Shown here in pieces: positions 7,162 through 16,144 of a DNA stretch of 64,000 nt. The DNA is taken from the NCBI RefSeq assembly GCF_021590045.1, contig NZ_CP062221.1, positions 62,001-126,000 on the forward strand, given 5' to 3'. This DNA comes from Cellulomonas palmilytica. GTDB taxonomy: Bacteria; Actinomycetota; Actinomycetes; Actinomycetales; Cellulomonadaceae. Both the position numbers and the translations under genes were made by a program. The notes under the pieces are model-generated. The model did not search any database, was not told the DNA's origin, and was given only the letters and a program-made list of their open reading frames with translations. Numbering within the stretch: position 1 is the first letter of the stretch; each line of letters starts with the position of its first letter.

Positions 7162-9240
7162 TCAGCGCAGGTGCTTCTCGGGGACCGCGAGACGCCCGGC
7201 GGCGCGCTCGGTCCGGTAGTGCGCGCGTGCCTCGTCCTGCCGCTCCTTCTCGGCGCCCGACGCGATGGGCGCCCGCAGGTGCTCGGGCGCGTAGCCGAAC
7301 CCGTCGACGAGGTCCTGCGCGTAGGGCCGCAGCCGCACGAGCAGACGGTCGATGTACGACGAGACCGTGCGCGCCCGGCCGGCGGACAGACGGCCGTTGA
7401 CGAGGTACCACGCGAGGTTCCGCTCGACGAGCGTGAGCCCGAACAGGTCGCGCAGCCACGTGAGCACCTGACGCGTGCCGGGGTCGGTCGCGGCGTGCAC
7501 GCCGCGCGTGAACGCCTCCCACTGCACGCGCTCGGCGTGCGCGCGCGCGGCCTCGATGAGCTCGTTCTGGTGCGCGTTCACGAGCGCCGCGGCCTCGGCC
7601 GGCGCCAGCTTCGTCGCGGGGCGCAGCGCGGCGGCGAGCTCGGCGACCATGACCTCGACGCGCTCGGTGAGCAGCTCGCGCTGCGTCTCCTCGTCGCGCA
7701 GCTGGCCCGCCGAGCGACGCGCGTCGCCGACGTCGGCGATGGTCTGCGCGGCGCGCACGAGCAGCGTGCGGTGCACGGCCTTGTCCGCGACGAGCCGCGC
7801 GACGTCACCCGCGCCGCCGGCCTTGAGCGCCTTCGCGAAGTCACCCAGGAGCCGCTTGCCGACGAGCTGGTAGAGCACGGTGTTGTCGCCCTCGAACGTC
7901 ACGTAGACGTCCATGTCCTGGTGCAGGCCGACGAGCCTGTTCTCGGCGAGGAAGCCGGCGCCGCCGCACGCCTCGCGGCACTCCTGGACGGTGCGCATCG
8001 CGAGCCACGTGGAGGTGGGCTTGAGGGTCGCGGCGAGCGTCTCCAGGTCCTCGCGGGAGTCGGGCGTGTCGTCGCGGCCGGAGAACACCTCGTCGAACGA
8101 CGCGAGCAGCTCCTCGTGCGCGAACGTCGAGGCGTACGTCTCGGCGAGCAGCGGCAGCAGGCGGCGCTGGTGACGCTGGTAGTCGAGCAGGACGACCTCG
8201 TCCTCGCCCGCGCCCGCGAACTGGCGGCGCTCGTTCGCGTACCGCACGGCGATGGCGAGCGCGATCTTGCTCGCGTTGACCGCCGCGCCGTCGAGCGAGA
8301 CGCGGCCCTGCACGAGCGTGCCGAGCATCGTGAAGAACCGGCGGCCCGGGCTCGCGATCGGCGAGGTGTACGTGCCGTCCTCGGCGACGTCGCCGTACCG
8401 GTTGAGCAGGTTGGTCCGGGGCACGCGCACGTGGTCGAAGTGCAGGCGGCCGTTGTCGATGCCGTTCAGCCCGCCCTTGAGGCCGTCGTCCTCGCCGCCG
8501 ATGCCGGGCAGGAACTGCCCGTCCTCGTCGCGCAGCGGCACGTAGAACGCGTGCACACCGTGGTTGACGCGTGGCTTGCCCTCGGGCGCGGTGATGAGCT
8601 GCGCGAACACGACGGCCGCGCGGCCGTGCAGCGCGGCGTTGCCGAGGTAGTCCTTCCACGCCGCGCGGAACGGCGTGTGGATGACGAACTCCTGCGTCTC
8701 GCGGTCGTACTCGGCCGTGGTGCCGATGGACGCGACGTCGGACCCGTGGCCCGTCTCGGTCATCGCGAACGCGCCGGGCATCTCCACCGACATCGCGGCG
8801 GGCAGGAACGTGTCGTGGTGGTGCTCGGTGCCCAGGTGCAGGATCGCGGACGCGAACAGGCCCCACTGCACACCGGCCTTGATCTGCAGCGACGCGTCGC
8901 CCGCGACGAGCTCCTCGAACCGCGCGAGGCTGCCGCCGTGGTCGTCGGCGCCGCCGAGGCGCGTGGGGAACGCGCGCAGCACGTCGTGGTGCGCGACGAG
9001 CTCGCGCAGCTGGTGCAGCACGCGCTCGCGGTGCTCCGCCATCGGCAGGCCGTCGATCTTCTGGAACTCGGGCGTGCCGGTCAGCGCGCGGGCCTCGCGA
9101 CGCAGCGTCGCGTACTGCCCGAGGAGCTGGTCCGTGAGCGCGGCGACGTCGACGCGCGGCTGGTCGGTGGAGGCGAGGCTGGTGCCGCGCCGCGGGGACG
9201 GGGTGGTGGGACCTGTGGGTGCGGTCGTGGTGGCGGTCAT
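7162..9240 (-). CDS. Acyl-CoA dehydrogenase/oxidase family flavoenzyme
   Basis: 692 aa, longer than ordinary acyl-CoA dehydrogenases (about 380-400) and matching the acyl-CoA oxidase-like branch. FAD-binding and substrate segments are visible: AFAMTETGHGSDVASIGTTA, then a beta-domain, ERRQFAG, and near the C-terminal half CREACGGAGFLAENRL followed by VTFEGDN. The Glu in the last motif corresponds to the catalytic base region. It introduces the alpha-beta double bond in fatty acyl-CoA. Start ATG 9240. The TetR gene lies just upstream in the same direction, and the thiolase/FabG4/MaoC operon is divergent from that regulator. Together these could carry out a beta-oxidation or chain-modification cycle. 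Whether oxygen or an ETF is the electron acceptor cannot be read. Confidence 0.88.
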   Translation of the reverse strand: MTATTTAPTGPTTPSPRRGTSLASTDQPRVDVAALTDQLLGQYATLRREARALTGTPEFQKIDGLPMAEHRERVLHQLRELVAHHDVLRAFPTRLGGADDHGGSLARFEELVAGDASLQIKAGVQWGLFASAILHLGTEHHHDTFLPAAMSVEMPGAFAMTETGHGSDVASIGTTAEYDRETQEFVIHTPFRAAWKDYLGNAALHGRAAVVFAQLITAPEGKPRVNHGVHAFYVPLRDEDGQFLPGIGGEDDGLKGGLNGIDNGRLHFDHVRVPRTNLLNRYGDVAEDGTYTSPIASPGRRFFTMLGTLVQGRVSLDGAAVNASKIALAIAVRYANERRQFAGAGEDEVVLLDYQRHQRRLLPLLAETYASTFAHEELLASFDEVFSGRDDTPDSREDLETLAATLKPTSTWLAMRTVQECREACGGAGFLAENRLVGLHQDMDVYVTFEGDNTVLYQLVGKRLLGDFAKALKAGGAGDVARLVADKAVHRTLLVRAAQTIADVGDARRSAGQLRDEETQRELLTERVEVMVAELAAALRPATKLAPAEAAALVNAHQNELIEAARAHAERVQWEAFTRGVHAATDPGTRQVLTWLRDLFGLTLVERNLAWYLVNGRLSAGRARTVSSYIDRLLVRLRPYAQDLVDGFGYAPEHLRAPIASGAEKERQDEARAHYRTERAAGRLAVPEKHLR

Positions 9241-9253
9241 CGGGTCTCCCGGG

Positions 9254-10096
9254 TCATCGGATCTCCCATGGGCGGGTGGACGTGTGGGGGAAGCGCTCGC
9301 GGGCGAGCAGGCCGACGGGGCCCGCCCAGAGCCACGCGGCGACCTGGGCGGTGAGGGTCTCGCGGTCGGGCACGCCGGGCTCGCCGCGGTGGGCCATCCA
9401 CCACTCGCCCGCGCCGCGCACGAAGCCGACGGCTCCGGCGGCCCAGACCTCGGCGAGCGAGTCGCGCGCCGCGGCGGCGAGGTCCGGTGCCGCACCCTCG
9501 TCGTGCTCGCCCTGCTCGCCGTGGTCCGCGTGGTCGGACAGCTCGCGCGCGAACGGCAGCGCGACGAGGTGCGTCACGGAGTCGAGGAAGTGCCCGAGCG
9601 GGCCGCCGGACTCCACGGACCCGTCGCGCGTGACGAACGCGTAGACGTGCGGCGACGACTCGATCATCTCGAGGTAGACCGCGACCATCGCGCGCAGGCC
9701 GTCGCGCGGGGTGGGGGCGACGCGCAGGACGCCCTCGAGCGCGCCCTGGATCTGCAGCACGACGGCCTCGGCGACCGCGATCTGCAGGCCGGTCTTGTCG
9801 GAGAAGTAGCGGTAGACGATCGACTTCGACGTCCCCGCGGCGTTCGCGATCTCCTCCATGGAGACGTCGGGGCCCTTGTGGTGCACCGTGCGGCGCGCGA
9901 TGCGCACGAGCTCGGCGCGGCGGGCCTCGCGGTGGTCGGCCCAGCGGGCGGAGCGGCCGTCGACGACGAAGGGGTCGTCGCGGCGGACGTCGCGTGCCGT
10001 CTCGCGCGAGAGGGCCCCGGCCGCGCTCCCCCCTGGGGTGCCCGCCGGCGCGCTGGAGGCCGTCGCCGTCGACGGGCCCGGTGTGATCGGACTCAC
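9254..10096 (-). CDS. TetR family regulator of the fatty-acid cluster
   Basis: 280 aa from GTG 10096. An unusual N-terminal extension of about 60 residues precedes the helix-turn-helix (VSMEEIANAAGTSKSIVYRYFSDKTGLQIAVAE), and a ligand-binding domain follows. Its stop is 13 nt before the acyl-CoA oxidase-like gene on the same strand, so the two are probably one operon. It is divergent from the thiolase operon. TetR regulators in this setting usually repress until long-chain acyl-CoA binds. The extension may be an artefact if translation starts further in, but no better start with a Shine-Dalgarno was found. Confidence 0.85.
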   Translation of the reverse strand: MSPITPGPSTATASSAPAGTPGGSAAGALSRETARDVRRDDPFVVDGRSARWADHREARRAELVRIARRTVHHKGPDVSMEEIANAAGTSKSIVYRYFSDKTGLQIAVAEAVVLQIQGALEGVLRVAPTPRDGLRAMVAVYLEMIESSPHVYAFVTRDGSVESGGPLGHFLDSVTHLVALPFARELSDHADHGEQGEHDEGAAPDLAAAARDSLAEVWAAGAVGFVRGAGEWWMAHRGEPGVPDRETLTAQVAAWLWAGPVGLLARERFPHTSTRPWEIR

Positions 10097-10109
10097 GAAA
10101 CCGAAGGTA

Positions 10110-10185
10110 TCAGGTACTGTGGGTTCTGGACACCAGGTCGGGACATTGGTCCCTGGACCAGGGGACACGCAGGGCCCCTGGACAC
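10110..10185. promoter_or_regulatory. Divergent regulatory region with CTGGACA palindromes
   Basis: Two odd palindromes share one core: CTGGACACCAG (10126-10136) and CCCTGGACCAGGG (10151-10163). A third half-site, CCCCTGGACACC, follows near 10174. They lie between the TetR gene and the thiolase gene, just downstream of a possible -10 (TACTGT, about 10115-10120) for the thiolase operon. They are plausible TetR operators; binding is inferred. Confidence 0.5.
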
Positions 10186-10241
10186 CGTCCCGACACCCCG
10201 CTGGACGAACCATCGCGACGACGCGAGAGGAGCGCCACCGC

Positions 10242-11591
10242 ATGGCACTCGAGAAGACGGCCCGCTCGAAGGCGGCCCAGCCCACGCCCCCGTCCGGCCC
10301 GCGCCGCGCGCTCGTCCTGGGCGGCAACCGCATCCCGTTCGCCCGGGCCGGCGGGAGGTACGCGCACGCCTCCAACCAGGACATGCTCACCGCGGCCCTC
10401 GAGGGCCTCGTCGCGCGGTACGGCCTGCAGGGGCAGCGGATCGGCGAGGTCGCCGCAGGCGCGGTGCTCAAGCACAGCCGCGACTTCAACCTCACGCGCG
10501 AGGCCGTGCTCGGCTCGTCGCTCGCCGCGACCACGCCCGCGTACGACGTGCAGCAGGCGTGCGCGACCGGGCTCGAGACGCTCGTCGGGCTGTCCAACAA
10601 GATCCGGCTCGGGCAGCTCGAGTCCGCGATCGCGGGTGGCGTGGACTCCACGTCGGACGCGCCGATCGTCGTGACCGACCGCCTGCGCCGCGCACTGCTC
10701 GACCTGTCGCGCGCCAAGACGGCCGGGCAGAAGCTCGCCGCGCTCGGGCGCATCCGCCCCAAGGACCTCGCGCCCGTCGCACCGTCCACGGGCGAGCCGC
10801 GCACGCGCCTGTCGATGGGCGAGCACCAGGCGCTCACGACCGCGGAGTGGGGCATCACGCGTGAGGCGCAGGACGAGCTCGCGCTCGCCTCCCACCAGCG
10901 GCTCGCGGCCGCGTGGGACGCCGGGTTCTTCGACGACCTCGTCACGCCGTACCGCGGCCAGACGATCGACGGGAACCTGCGCAAGGACACCTCGCTCGAG
11001 AAGCTCGCGAGCCTCAAGCCCACGTTCGGCACCCGGCTCGACGCGCCCGCGACCATGACCGCCGGCAACTCGACGCCGCTCACCGACGGCGCGTCGACCG
11101 TGCTGCTCGGGTCCGACGAGTGGGCCGCGCAGCACGGGCTCACGCCGCTCGCCGCGGTCGTCGACGCCGAGGCCGGCGCGGTCGACTTCGTGCACGGCGA
11201 GGACGGGCTGCTCATGGCACCGGTGTTCGCAGTGCCGCGCCTGCTGGCGCGCAACGGCCTGTCGCTGGCGGACCTGGAGTACGTCGAGATCCACGAGGCG
11301 TTCGCGTCGACGGTGCTCACCACGCTCGCCGCGTGGGAGTCCGAGGAGTTCGGCCGCACACGGCTCGGGCTGGACGGCGCGTTCGGCGCGGTCGACCGCG
11401 CACGGCTCAACGTGCACGGCTCGTCGCTCGCCGCGGGGCACCCGTTCGCCGCGACCGGCGGGCGCATCGTCGCGACCATCGCCAAGGAGCTCCACCTGCG
11501 CAAGCAGCGCGACGGCGGCACCCCGCGCGCGCTCGTGTCCATCTGTGCGGCCGGCGGGCTCGGCCTCACCGCGATCCTCGAGGCGGCCTGA
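10242..11591 (+). CDS. Acetyl-CoA C-acyltransferase (thiolase, FadA2/FadI-like)
   Basis: 449 aa. It performs thiolytic cleavage of 3-ketoacyl-CoA (or the reverse condensation). The nucleophilic Cys is in QQACATGLETLVGLSNKI (Cys at about 107), the conserved GHP motif appears as SSLAAGHPFAATGGR, and the second catalytic Cys is in CAAGGLGLTAILEAA. ATG 10242 follows GAGAGGAG. First gene of an operon with fabG4-like and MaoC-like genes (1-bp gap, then 4-bp overlap). The order thiolase-FabG4-MaoC is the same gene set as fadA2-fabG4-htdX of mycobacteria. Confidence 0.92.
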   Translation: MALEKTARSKAAQPTPPSGPRRALVLGGNRIPFARAGGRYAHASNQDMLTAALEGLVARYGLQGQRIGEVAAGAVLKHSRDFNLTREAVLGSSLAATTPAYDVQQACATGLETLVGLSNKIRLGQLESAIAGGVDSTSDAPIVVTDRLRRALLDLSRAKTAGQKLAALGRIRPKDLAPVAPSTGEPRTRLSMGEHQALTTAEWGITREAQDELALASHQRLAAAWDAGFFDDLVTPYRGQTIDGNLRKDTSLEKLASLKPTFGTRLDAPATMTAGNSTPLTDGASTVLLGSDEWAAQHGLTPLAAVVDAEAGAVDFVHGEDGLLMAPVFAVPRLLARNGLSLADLEYVEIHEAFASTVLTTLAAWESEEFGRTRLGLDGAFGAVDRARLNVHGSSLAAGHPFAATGGRIVATIAKELHLRKQRDGGTPRALVSICAAGGLGLTAILEAA

Positions 11592-11592
11592 C

Positions 11593-12990
11593 ATGGCGAA
11601 CCCCATCACGACCACCCTCTCGGCCAAGCTCTCGGGGCTGCTCGGCTTCTCCCCCGCCGTCCCGCTGCGGCGCTGGGAGCCCGGTCAGCCGCTCGTCGAC
11701 GGCAAGGTCCTCGTGCTCGGCGCGGGCGACGGGCCGGACGCCGACGCGGACGCCGTCGCGGCGCTCCTGTCGGGCTCGCCCGCGCAGCCGTCCGCGACCC
11801 CCGACGCCGCGGGCGCCGAGGTGCTCGACGGCTGGGGCCTGGACGTCTACCGCCACCCCGTGCCCGACGAGCGGTACGCCGCGGTCGTCGTCGTCCTGAC
11901 GGGCGTCGAGCACCCCGACGACCTGCACGCGCCGATGCTCGCCGCGGCCTCGACCCTCAAGAAGCTCGCACGCGGCGGCCGGGTCGTGACGATCTCGCGC
12001 GCCGCGACCGCGTCCGACGCGCCCGCCGTCGCGGCAGCCCGCCAGGGCGTCGACGCCGTCGTGCGGACCATCGCCAAGGAGTCGCGCGGCGGTGCCACCG
12101 CCAACGGCATCGTGCTCGGCGCGGACGTGCCCGTGACCGCGGCCTCGGCCGTCGGCGCGCTGCGGTTCCTGCTGTCCACGCGCTCCGCGTTCGTGCACGG
12201 GCAGCTGCTCGCCGTCGACTCGACCGCCGGCTCGCTGCCCGCCGACTGGGACGCGCCGCTCGCCGGTCGCGTCGCGGTCGTCACGGGCGCCGCGCGCGGA
12301 ATCGGCGCGGCCATCGCCCGCACGCTCGCGCGGGACGGCGCGACCGTGGTCGCGGTCGACGTGCCCGCCGCGGGCGAGCAGCTCGCGGCGGTCGCCAACG
12401 AGGTCCGCGGCACCGCGCTGCAGCTCGACATCACCGCCCCCGACGCGGGCGCGACGATCCTCGAGCACGCCCTCGCGCGGCACGGGCACCTCGACGTCGT
12501 CGTGCACAACGCCGGCATCACGCGCGACAAGCTGTTCGCCAACATGACCGACGCGCAGTGGGACTCGGTCATCGCGGTGAACATCGCCGCGCAGCTCGCG
12601 ATCAACGAGGCGCTCCTGACCTCGGGCGACTTCACCGACGCGCCCCGCATCGTGTCCATCTCGTCGACCACGGGCCTCGCGGGCAACCGCGGCCAGGCCA
12701 ACTACGCGGCCACCAAGGGCGGCGTGATCGGCATGGTCCGCGCGACCGCGCCGCTGCTCGAGCCGTTCGGCGGCACCGCCAACGCGGTCGCTCCCGGCTT
12801 CATCGAGACCGAGATGACCGCGAAGATGCCCGCCGTGACGCGGCAGGTCGCGCGCCAGCTCAACTCGCTGCAGCAGGGCGGGCGGCCCGTCGACGTCGCC
12901 GAGGCCGTGTCGTTCCTCGCGTCGCCGCAGGCCGGCGGGGTCGTCGGGCGCACGCTGCGGGTGTGCGGGCAGAACGTGGTGGGCGCGTGA
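11593..12990 (+). CDS. fabG4: High-molecular-weight 3-oxoacyl reductase (FabG4-like SDR)
   Basis: 465 aa. An N-terminal Rossmann-like domain of about 210 residues that lacks a clear glycine motif is followed by a complete short-chain dehydrogenase domain. The latter has the cofactor motif VTGAARGIGAAIA, the NAG motif in VVHNAGITRDK, and catalytic Tyr371/Lys375 in YAATKGG. This two-domain layout is that of FabG4, which reduces 3-oxoacyl-CoA (or ACP) with NADH. ATG 11593 lies 1 nt after the thiolase stop. Co-transcribed and probably translationally coupled. Confidence 0.9.
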   Translation: MANPITTTLSAKLSGLLGFSPAVPLRRWEPGQPLVDGKVLVLGAGDGPDADADAVAALLSGSPAQPSATPDAAGAEVLDGWGLDVYRHPVPDERYAAVVVVLTGVEHPDDLHAPMLAAASTLKKLARGGRVVTISRAATASDAPAVAAARQGVDAVVRTIAKESRGGATANGIVLGADVPVTAASAVGALRFLLSTRSAFVHGQLLAVDSTAGSLPADWDAPLAGRVAVVTGAARGIGAAIARTLARDGATVVAVDVPAAGEQLAAVANEVRGTALQLDITAPDAGATILEHALARHGHLDVVVHNAGITRDKLFANMTDAQWDSVIAVNIAAQLAINEALLTSGDFTDAPRIVSISSTTGLAGNRGQANYAATKGGVIGMVRATAPLLEPFGGTANAVAPGFIETEMTAKMPAVTRQVARQLNSLQQGGRPVDVAEAVSFLASPQAGGVVGRTLRVCGQNVVGA

Positions 12991-13925
12991 CGCTCGTCGA
13001 CCTGCCCGCCGTCCCCGGCCTCGGCGGGCTCTACGCGCGCGGCGCGGCGTCCACCGGTCGGCTCGCCGTCGCGCGTCGCACCGGCTCCGCGCCCGTCGAG
13101 CTGCCCGGCACCGAGTACCGCGTGCGCGGCGTGCGCCCCTCGCTCGAGCACCTGACCGCCTACCAGCGGCTCGTCGGGGAGTCGGCGACGGACACGTTGC
13201 CGCCCGGGTTCGTGCACGTGCTCGGCTTCCCGCTCGCGATCGCGCTCATGGCGCGCACCGACTTCCCGCTGCCGATGCTCGGGATGGTGCACCTCGCGAA
13301 CGTCGTCGAGCAGCGCCGCTCCATCGGGTACGACGAGACGCTCGACGTCACGGCGTCCGCGCGCGACCTGCGGCCCCACCGCACCGGCACGCAGGTGGAC
13401 CTCGTCGTCGAGGTCACCGTGGACGACGAGCGCGTCTGGCGCGGCACCTCGACGTACCTCGCCAAGGGCGTCCGGCTGTCGGGGTCCGGGTCCGACGAAG
13501 CCGCGTCCGACGCAGCCACGTCCGACGACGCCGCGTCCGACGAGAGCGCGACGGACGAGCGTGCGCCGTTCGAGCCTCCGCTCCCCACCGGCCAGTGGAG
13601 GCTCGGCGCCGACACCGGTCGGCAGTACGCCCGCGTCTCGGGCGACCGCAACCCGATCCACCTCAACCCGCTCACCGCCAAGGCGCTCGGCTTCCCGCGC
13701 ACCATCGCGCACGGCATGTACACCGCGTCGCGCCTGCTCGCGGACGCGGGCCGGGGCCGCGGCGACGCGTTCGTCTGGTCGGTCGACTTCGTCAAGCCCG
13801 TCCTGCTCCCGGCGACGGTCGCGACGAGCGTCCGCCACCGCCCGCGCGGCGGCTTCGACCTCGCGGCCTGGCACCCGCGCACGTCCAAGCCGCACGTCCT
13901 CTCCTCGGTCCTCCCCCTCCCCTGA
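12987..13925 (+). CDS. MaoC-like (R)-hydratase
   Basis: 312 aa from GTG 12987, overlapping the fabG4 stop by 4 bp (GTGA). The N-terminal half is a degenerate hot-dog domain. A low-complexity linker (repeats of SDEAASDAA-type residues) leads to the catalytic hot-dog with the hydratase-2 motif YARVSGDRNPIHLNPLTAK. It should hydrate 2-enoyl-CoA to (R)-3-hydroxyacyl-CoA. With thiolase and FabG4 it completes an elongation or degradation cycle in which the (R)-hydroxy intermediate is used. Comparable to mycobacterial HtdX. Confidence 0.88.
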   Translation: MTLVDLPAVPGLGGLYARGAASTGRLAVARRTGSAPVELPGTEYRVRGVRPSLEHLTAYQRLVGESATDTLPPGFVHVLGFPLAIALMARTDFPLPMLGMVHLANVVEQRRSIGYDETLDVTASARDLRPHRTGTQVDLVVEVTVDDERVWRGTSTYLAKGVRLSGSGSDEAASDAATSDDAASDESATDERAPFEPPLPTGQWRLGADTGRQYARVSGDRNPIHLNPLTAKALGFPRTIAHGMYTASRLLADAGRGRGDAFVWSVDFVKPVLLPATVATSVRHRPRGGFDLAAWHPRTSKPHVLSSVLPLP

Positions 13926-13938
13926 CCACTCCACCGCC

Positions 13939-14229
13939 GACCCCGCGGTTGCTCCGGCTCCCAACCCTCGAAGCCGGAGCAACCCCGGGCTCGACCGTCC
14001 CCCTCGGCCGCGACCCCGTCATTGCTCCGGCTATCCGCGGTCTGAGCCGGAGCAACCGCAAGGTCGGCCGACGTCCATCACCGCCCATCAGCCTCGACCG
14101 CGACCCCGCCGTCGCTCCGGCTATCCCCGCTCAAGGCCGGAACAACCCCAGAGTCGACCGTCCCTCTCTGCCACGACCCCGTCATTGCTCCGGGTATCCG
14201 TGGTCTGAGCCGGAGCAACCGCGGGGTCG
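13939..14229. repeat. Cluster of four palindromic TTGCTCCGGC repeats
   Basis: This fills the 349-bp gap between the MaoC gene and the convergent GNAT fusion gene. Copies at 13939-13993, 14012-14066, 14102-14156 and 14175-14229, spaced about 80 nt apart. Consensus: GACCCCG, 2-4 nt, TTGCTCCGGCT, loop of 9-12 nt, AGCCGGAGCAACC, CGGGGTCG. Inner and outer arms both pair. Some arms differ from each other, with compensating and non-compensating changes. No gene is visible here. Confidence 0.9.
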
Positions 14230-14274
14230 GCCAGAGAGCACTTGGACGGGGGATCGGGTCGGGCGGGCGGGTTG

Positions 14275-15465
14275 TCAGGTGGGGAGCCAGCCGGCCAGGG
14301 CCGCGATGCCGCGGGCGATCTCGTCGGGGGTGCGGCCCGTGGTGCCGACGCGGTGGACCGACGGTGGGCAGCCGCGGTCGAGTCCGCGCGCCGCGGCGTC
14401 GCTGCGCGCGACGTGCGCGTCGAGCTCCGCGCCGTGCTCGCGCCGCGCGAGGCGTTCGTGGGCCGTGGCGTCGTCAGCCGTGAGCAGCACCGCGGTGACG
14501 CGCGGGGCGTCGCCCATCGCGAGGGCCAGGTCGTCGGCGTACTGCGGGCTCACGGTGTTCGTGTAGACCAGTCGCCGGTAGCCCAGGTCGCGGTACGCGG
14601 ACCAGACCGCGCGCAGGTTGCGTTCCGCGAGGCGCTCGGCGTGCGGTGCGGGGTGCGCGAGGTCGAGGTAGTCGCCCTCGATCACGGCGTGCCGCACGTC
14701 GGCGGCCGTGAGCAGCGCGTGCAGCGCGTGCGCGACGGTCGACTTGCCGACCCCCGAGCGCCCACCGATGAGCACGACGTGCGACCGCTCGCCGTCCGGG
14801 GCGCCGGCACGCGCAGCCTCGTCGGGACGCGCAGCCTCGTCGGGCCGTCCGCTCGCGTCGGTGAGCGCGGCCTCGTCGGGCCCAGGGAGCCCCAGGCGCT
14901 CGCGCAGGCGCGTGCGGGCGGCTGGCCACTCGTCGGCGAGGATCGAGAAGTACACCGAGTCGCCGCGTGAGCCGTCGGGCGCGAGCCGGTGCCCGCGCAG
15001 CCGCCCCTCCTCGACCGCGCCGAGCCGCGCGACGGCGGCGAGCGAGCGCGCGTTGCGCGCGTCCACCCGCAGCGCCACGCGGTGCACGCCCCACGTCTCG
15101 AACGCGTGGGTCAGGAGCGCGAGCTTGCAGGCGGGGTTGACGTGCGTGCCCCACACGGCGGGGTCGTAGAACGTGTGGCCGATCTCGAGGCGGCCGATGC
15201 GCAGGTCGACGTCGTAGAGCGACGTCGAGCCGAGCACCGCGCCGGTCGCGTCGTCGAGCACCGCGAACGCGTACCGGCCTGGCGCAGCGAGTGCGGTCTC
15301 GACGTCCGCGCGCATGTCGTCGGGCGTGCGCGGCACGGGTGACGTCATGCCGCGCCAGACCCGGTCGTCGACGAACGCGACGAGCGCCGCGGCGTGGTCG
15401 AGGGCGAGAGGGACGAGGCGGACCCCGGGGGCGCGGAGCGTCAGGTCGTGCTGCACGCGCCGCAT
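14275..15465 (-). CDS. GNAT acetyltransferase fused to a P-loop kinase domain
   Basis: 396 aa. Residues 1-175 form a RimJ/RimL-type GNAT domain (RLVPLALDHAAALVAFVDD near the start, then LGSTSLYDVDLRIGRLEIGH and VHRVALRVDARNARSLAAVARLGA). A Glu/Ala/Arg-rich linker of about 35 residues follows. Residues 210-396 form a P-loop NTPase with Walker A GGRSGVGKST, like small nucleoside or aminoglycoside kinases. Start ATG 15465. The gene stands alone, divergent from the pentapeptide gene. Either an N-acetyl/phospho dual-modifying enzyme or two activities on one metabolite; the substrate is unknown. Confidence 0.85.
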   Translation of the reverse strand: MRRVQHDLTLRAPGVRLVPLALDHAAALVAFVDDRVWRGMTSPVPRTPDDMRADVETALAAPGRYAFAVLDDATGAVLGSTSLYDVDLRIGRLEIGHTFYDPAVWGTHVNPACKLALLTHAFETWGVHRVALRVDARNARSLAAVARLGAVEEGRLRGHRLAPDGSRGDSVYFSILADEWPAARTRLRERLGLPGPDEAALTDASGRPDEAARPDEAARAGAPDGERSHVVLIGGRSGVGKSTVAHALHALLTAADVRHAVIEGDYLDLAHPAPHAERLAERNLRAVWSAYRDLGYRRLVYTNTVSPQYADDLALAMGDAPRVTAVLLTADDATAHERLARREHGAELDAHVARSDAAARGLDRGCPPSVHRVGTTGRTPDEIARGIAALAGWLPT

Positions 15466-15537
15466 CGTGCCACCGGGGCCGCGTGCGGCTCGAACGCTTT
15501 GCGCCCGCGGGTGGGTGCGGGGTGGCAGGGTGGGCGC

Positions 15538-16125
15538 ATGCTTCTCGACGCCGGCGGCGACTACGACGGTCTGACGTTCACCGAGGAGGACCTCGCGGGC
15601 CAGGACGGCAGCGAGGCGCGGTTCCTGGACTGCACGTTCGTCGGTGTCGTGCTGGACGGCGCGGACCTGCGGCACGCACGGTTCGTCGACTCCGAGTGGA
15701 GCGGCGTGCGGGCGTCCGAGCTCGACCTGTCGAGCACCGCGTGGCAGGACGGCGAGTGGCGGGACTGCCGGCTCGGCGCGGTCCAGGCGTACGGGTCGCG
15801 GTGGACGCGCCTGCATCTCGTCGGCGGGAAGATCGACTACCTCAACCTGCGCGACGCGACGCTCGAGGAGGTGCGGCTGTCGGGGGTCGTGGTCGACGAG
15901 CTCGACCTGGCCCGGGTGCGCGCGAAGCGGCTCGTGCTGGAGGACTGCCGCGTGCGGCGGCTCGACGTGACGGGCGCGTCGCTGACCGATGCGGACCTGC
16001 GCGGCGTGCGGGACCTGCAGCACCTCGACGGCGTGGCGGGGCTCGCCGGCTCGACGATCACGTCCGAGCAGCTGGTCGAGCTCGCGCCGGCGCTCGCCGA
16101 GCACCTGGGTCTGCGCGTGCGCTGA
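15538..16125 (+). CDS. Pentapeptide repeat protein
   Basis: 195 aa. Tandem pentapeptides of the A(D/N)LxX type run through the chain, for example FLDCTF, GADLRHARFVDSEWSGVRASELDLSST and ASLTDADLRGVRDLQ, giving a right-handed quadrilateral beta-helix. There is no signal peptide. Members include DNA-mimicking gyrase-protection proteins and many of unknown function. ATG 15538 is 72 nt from the divergent GNAT-kinase start, so the two may share a control region. Confidence 0.85.
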   Translation: MLLDAGGDYDGLTFTEEDLAGQDGSEARFLDCTFVGVVLDGADLRHARFVDSEWSGVRASELDLSSTAWQDGEWRDCRLGAVQAYGSRWTRLHLVGGKIDYLNLRDATLEEVRLSGVVVDELDLARVRAKRLVLEDCRVRRLDVTGASLTDADLRGVRDLQHLDGVAGLAGSTITSEQLVELAPALAEHLGLRVR

Positions 16126-16144
16126 CGCCCACGCCGGGTGGCGG

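Noticed and set aside
7162..9240. Direct equivalence of the acyl-CoA oxidase-like protein to mycobacterial FadE5
   Set aside because: The neighbouring thiolase-FabG4-MaoC set resembles the mycobacterial locus, but this flavoenzyme is longer and its N-terminal sequence does not resemble FadE5.
13939..14229. Possible CRISPR array
   Set aside because: Units are palindromic over their whole length, differ from each other and have no unique spacers of constant length; no cas genes are nearby.
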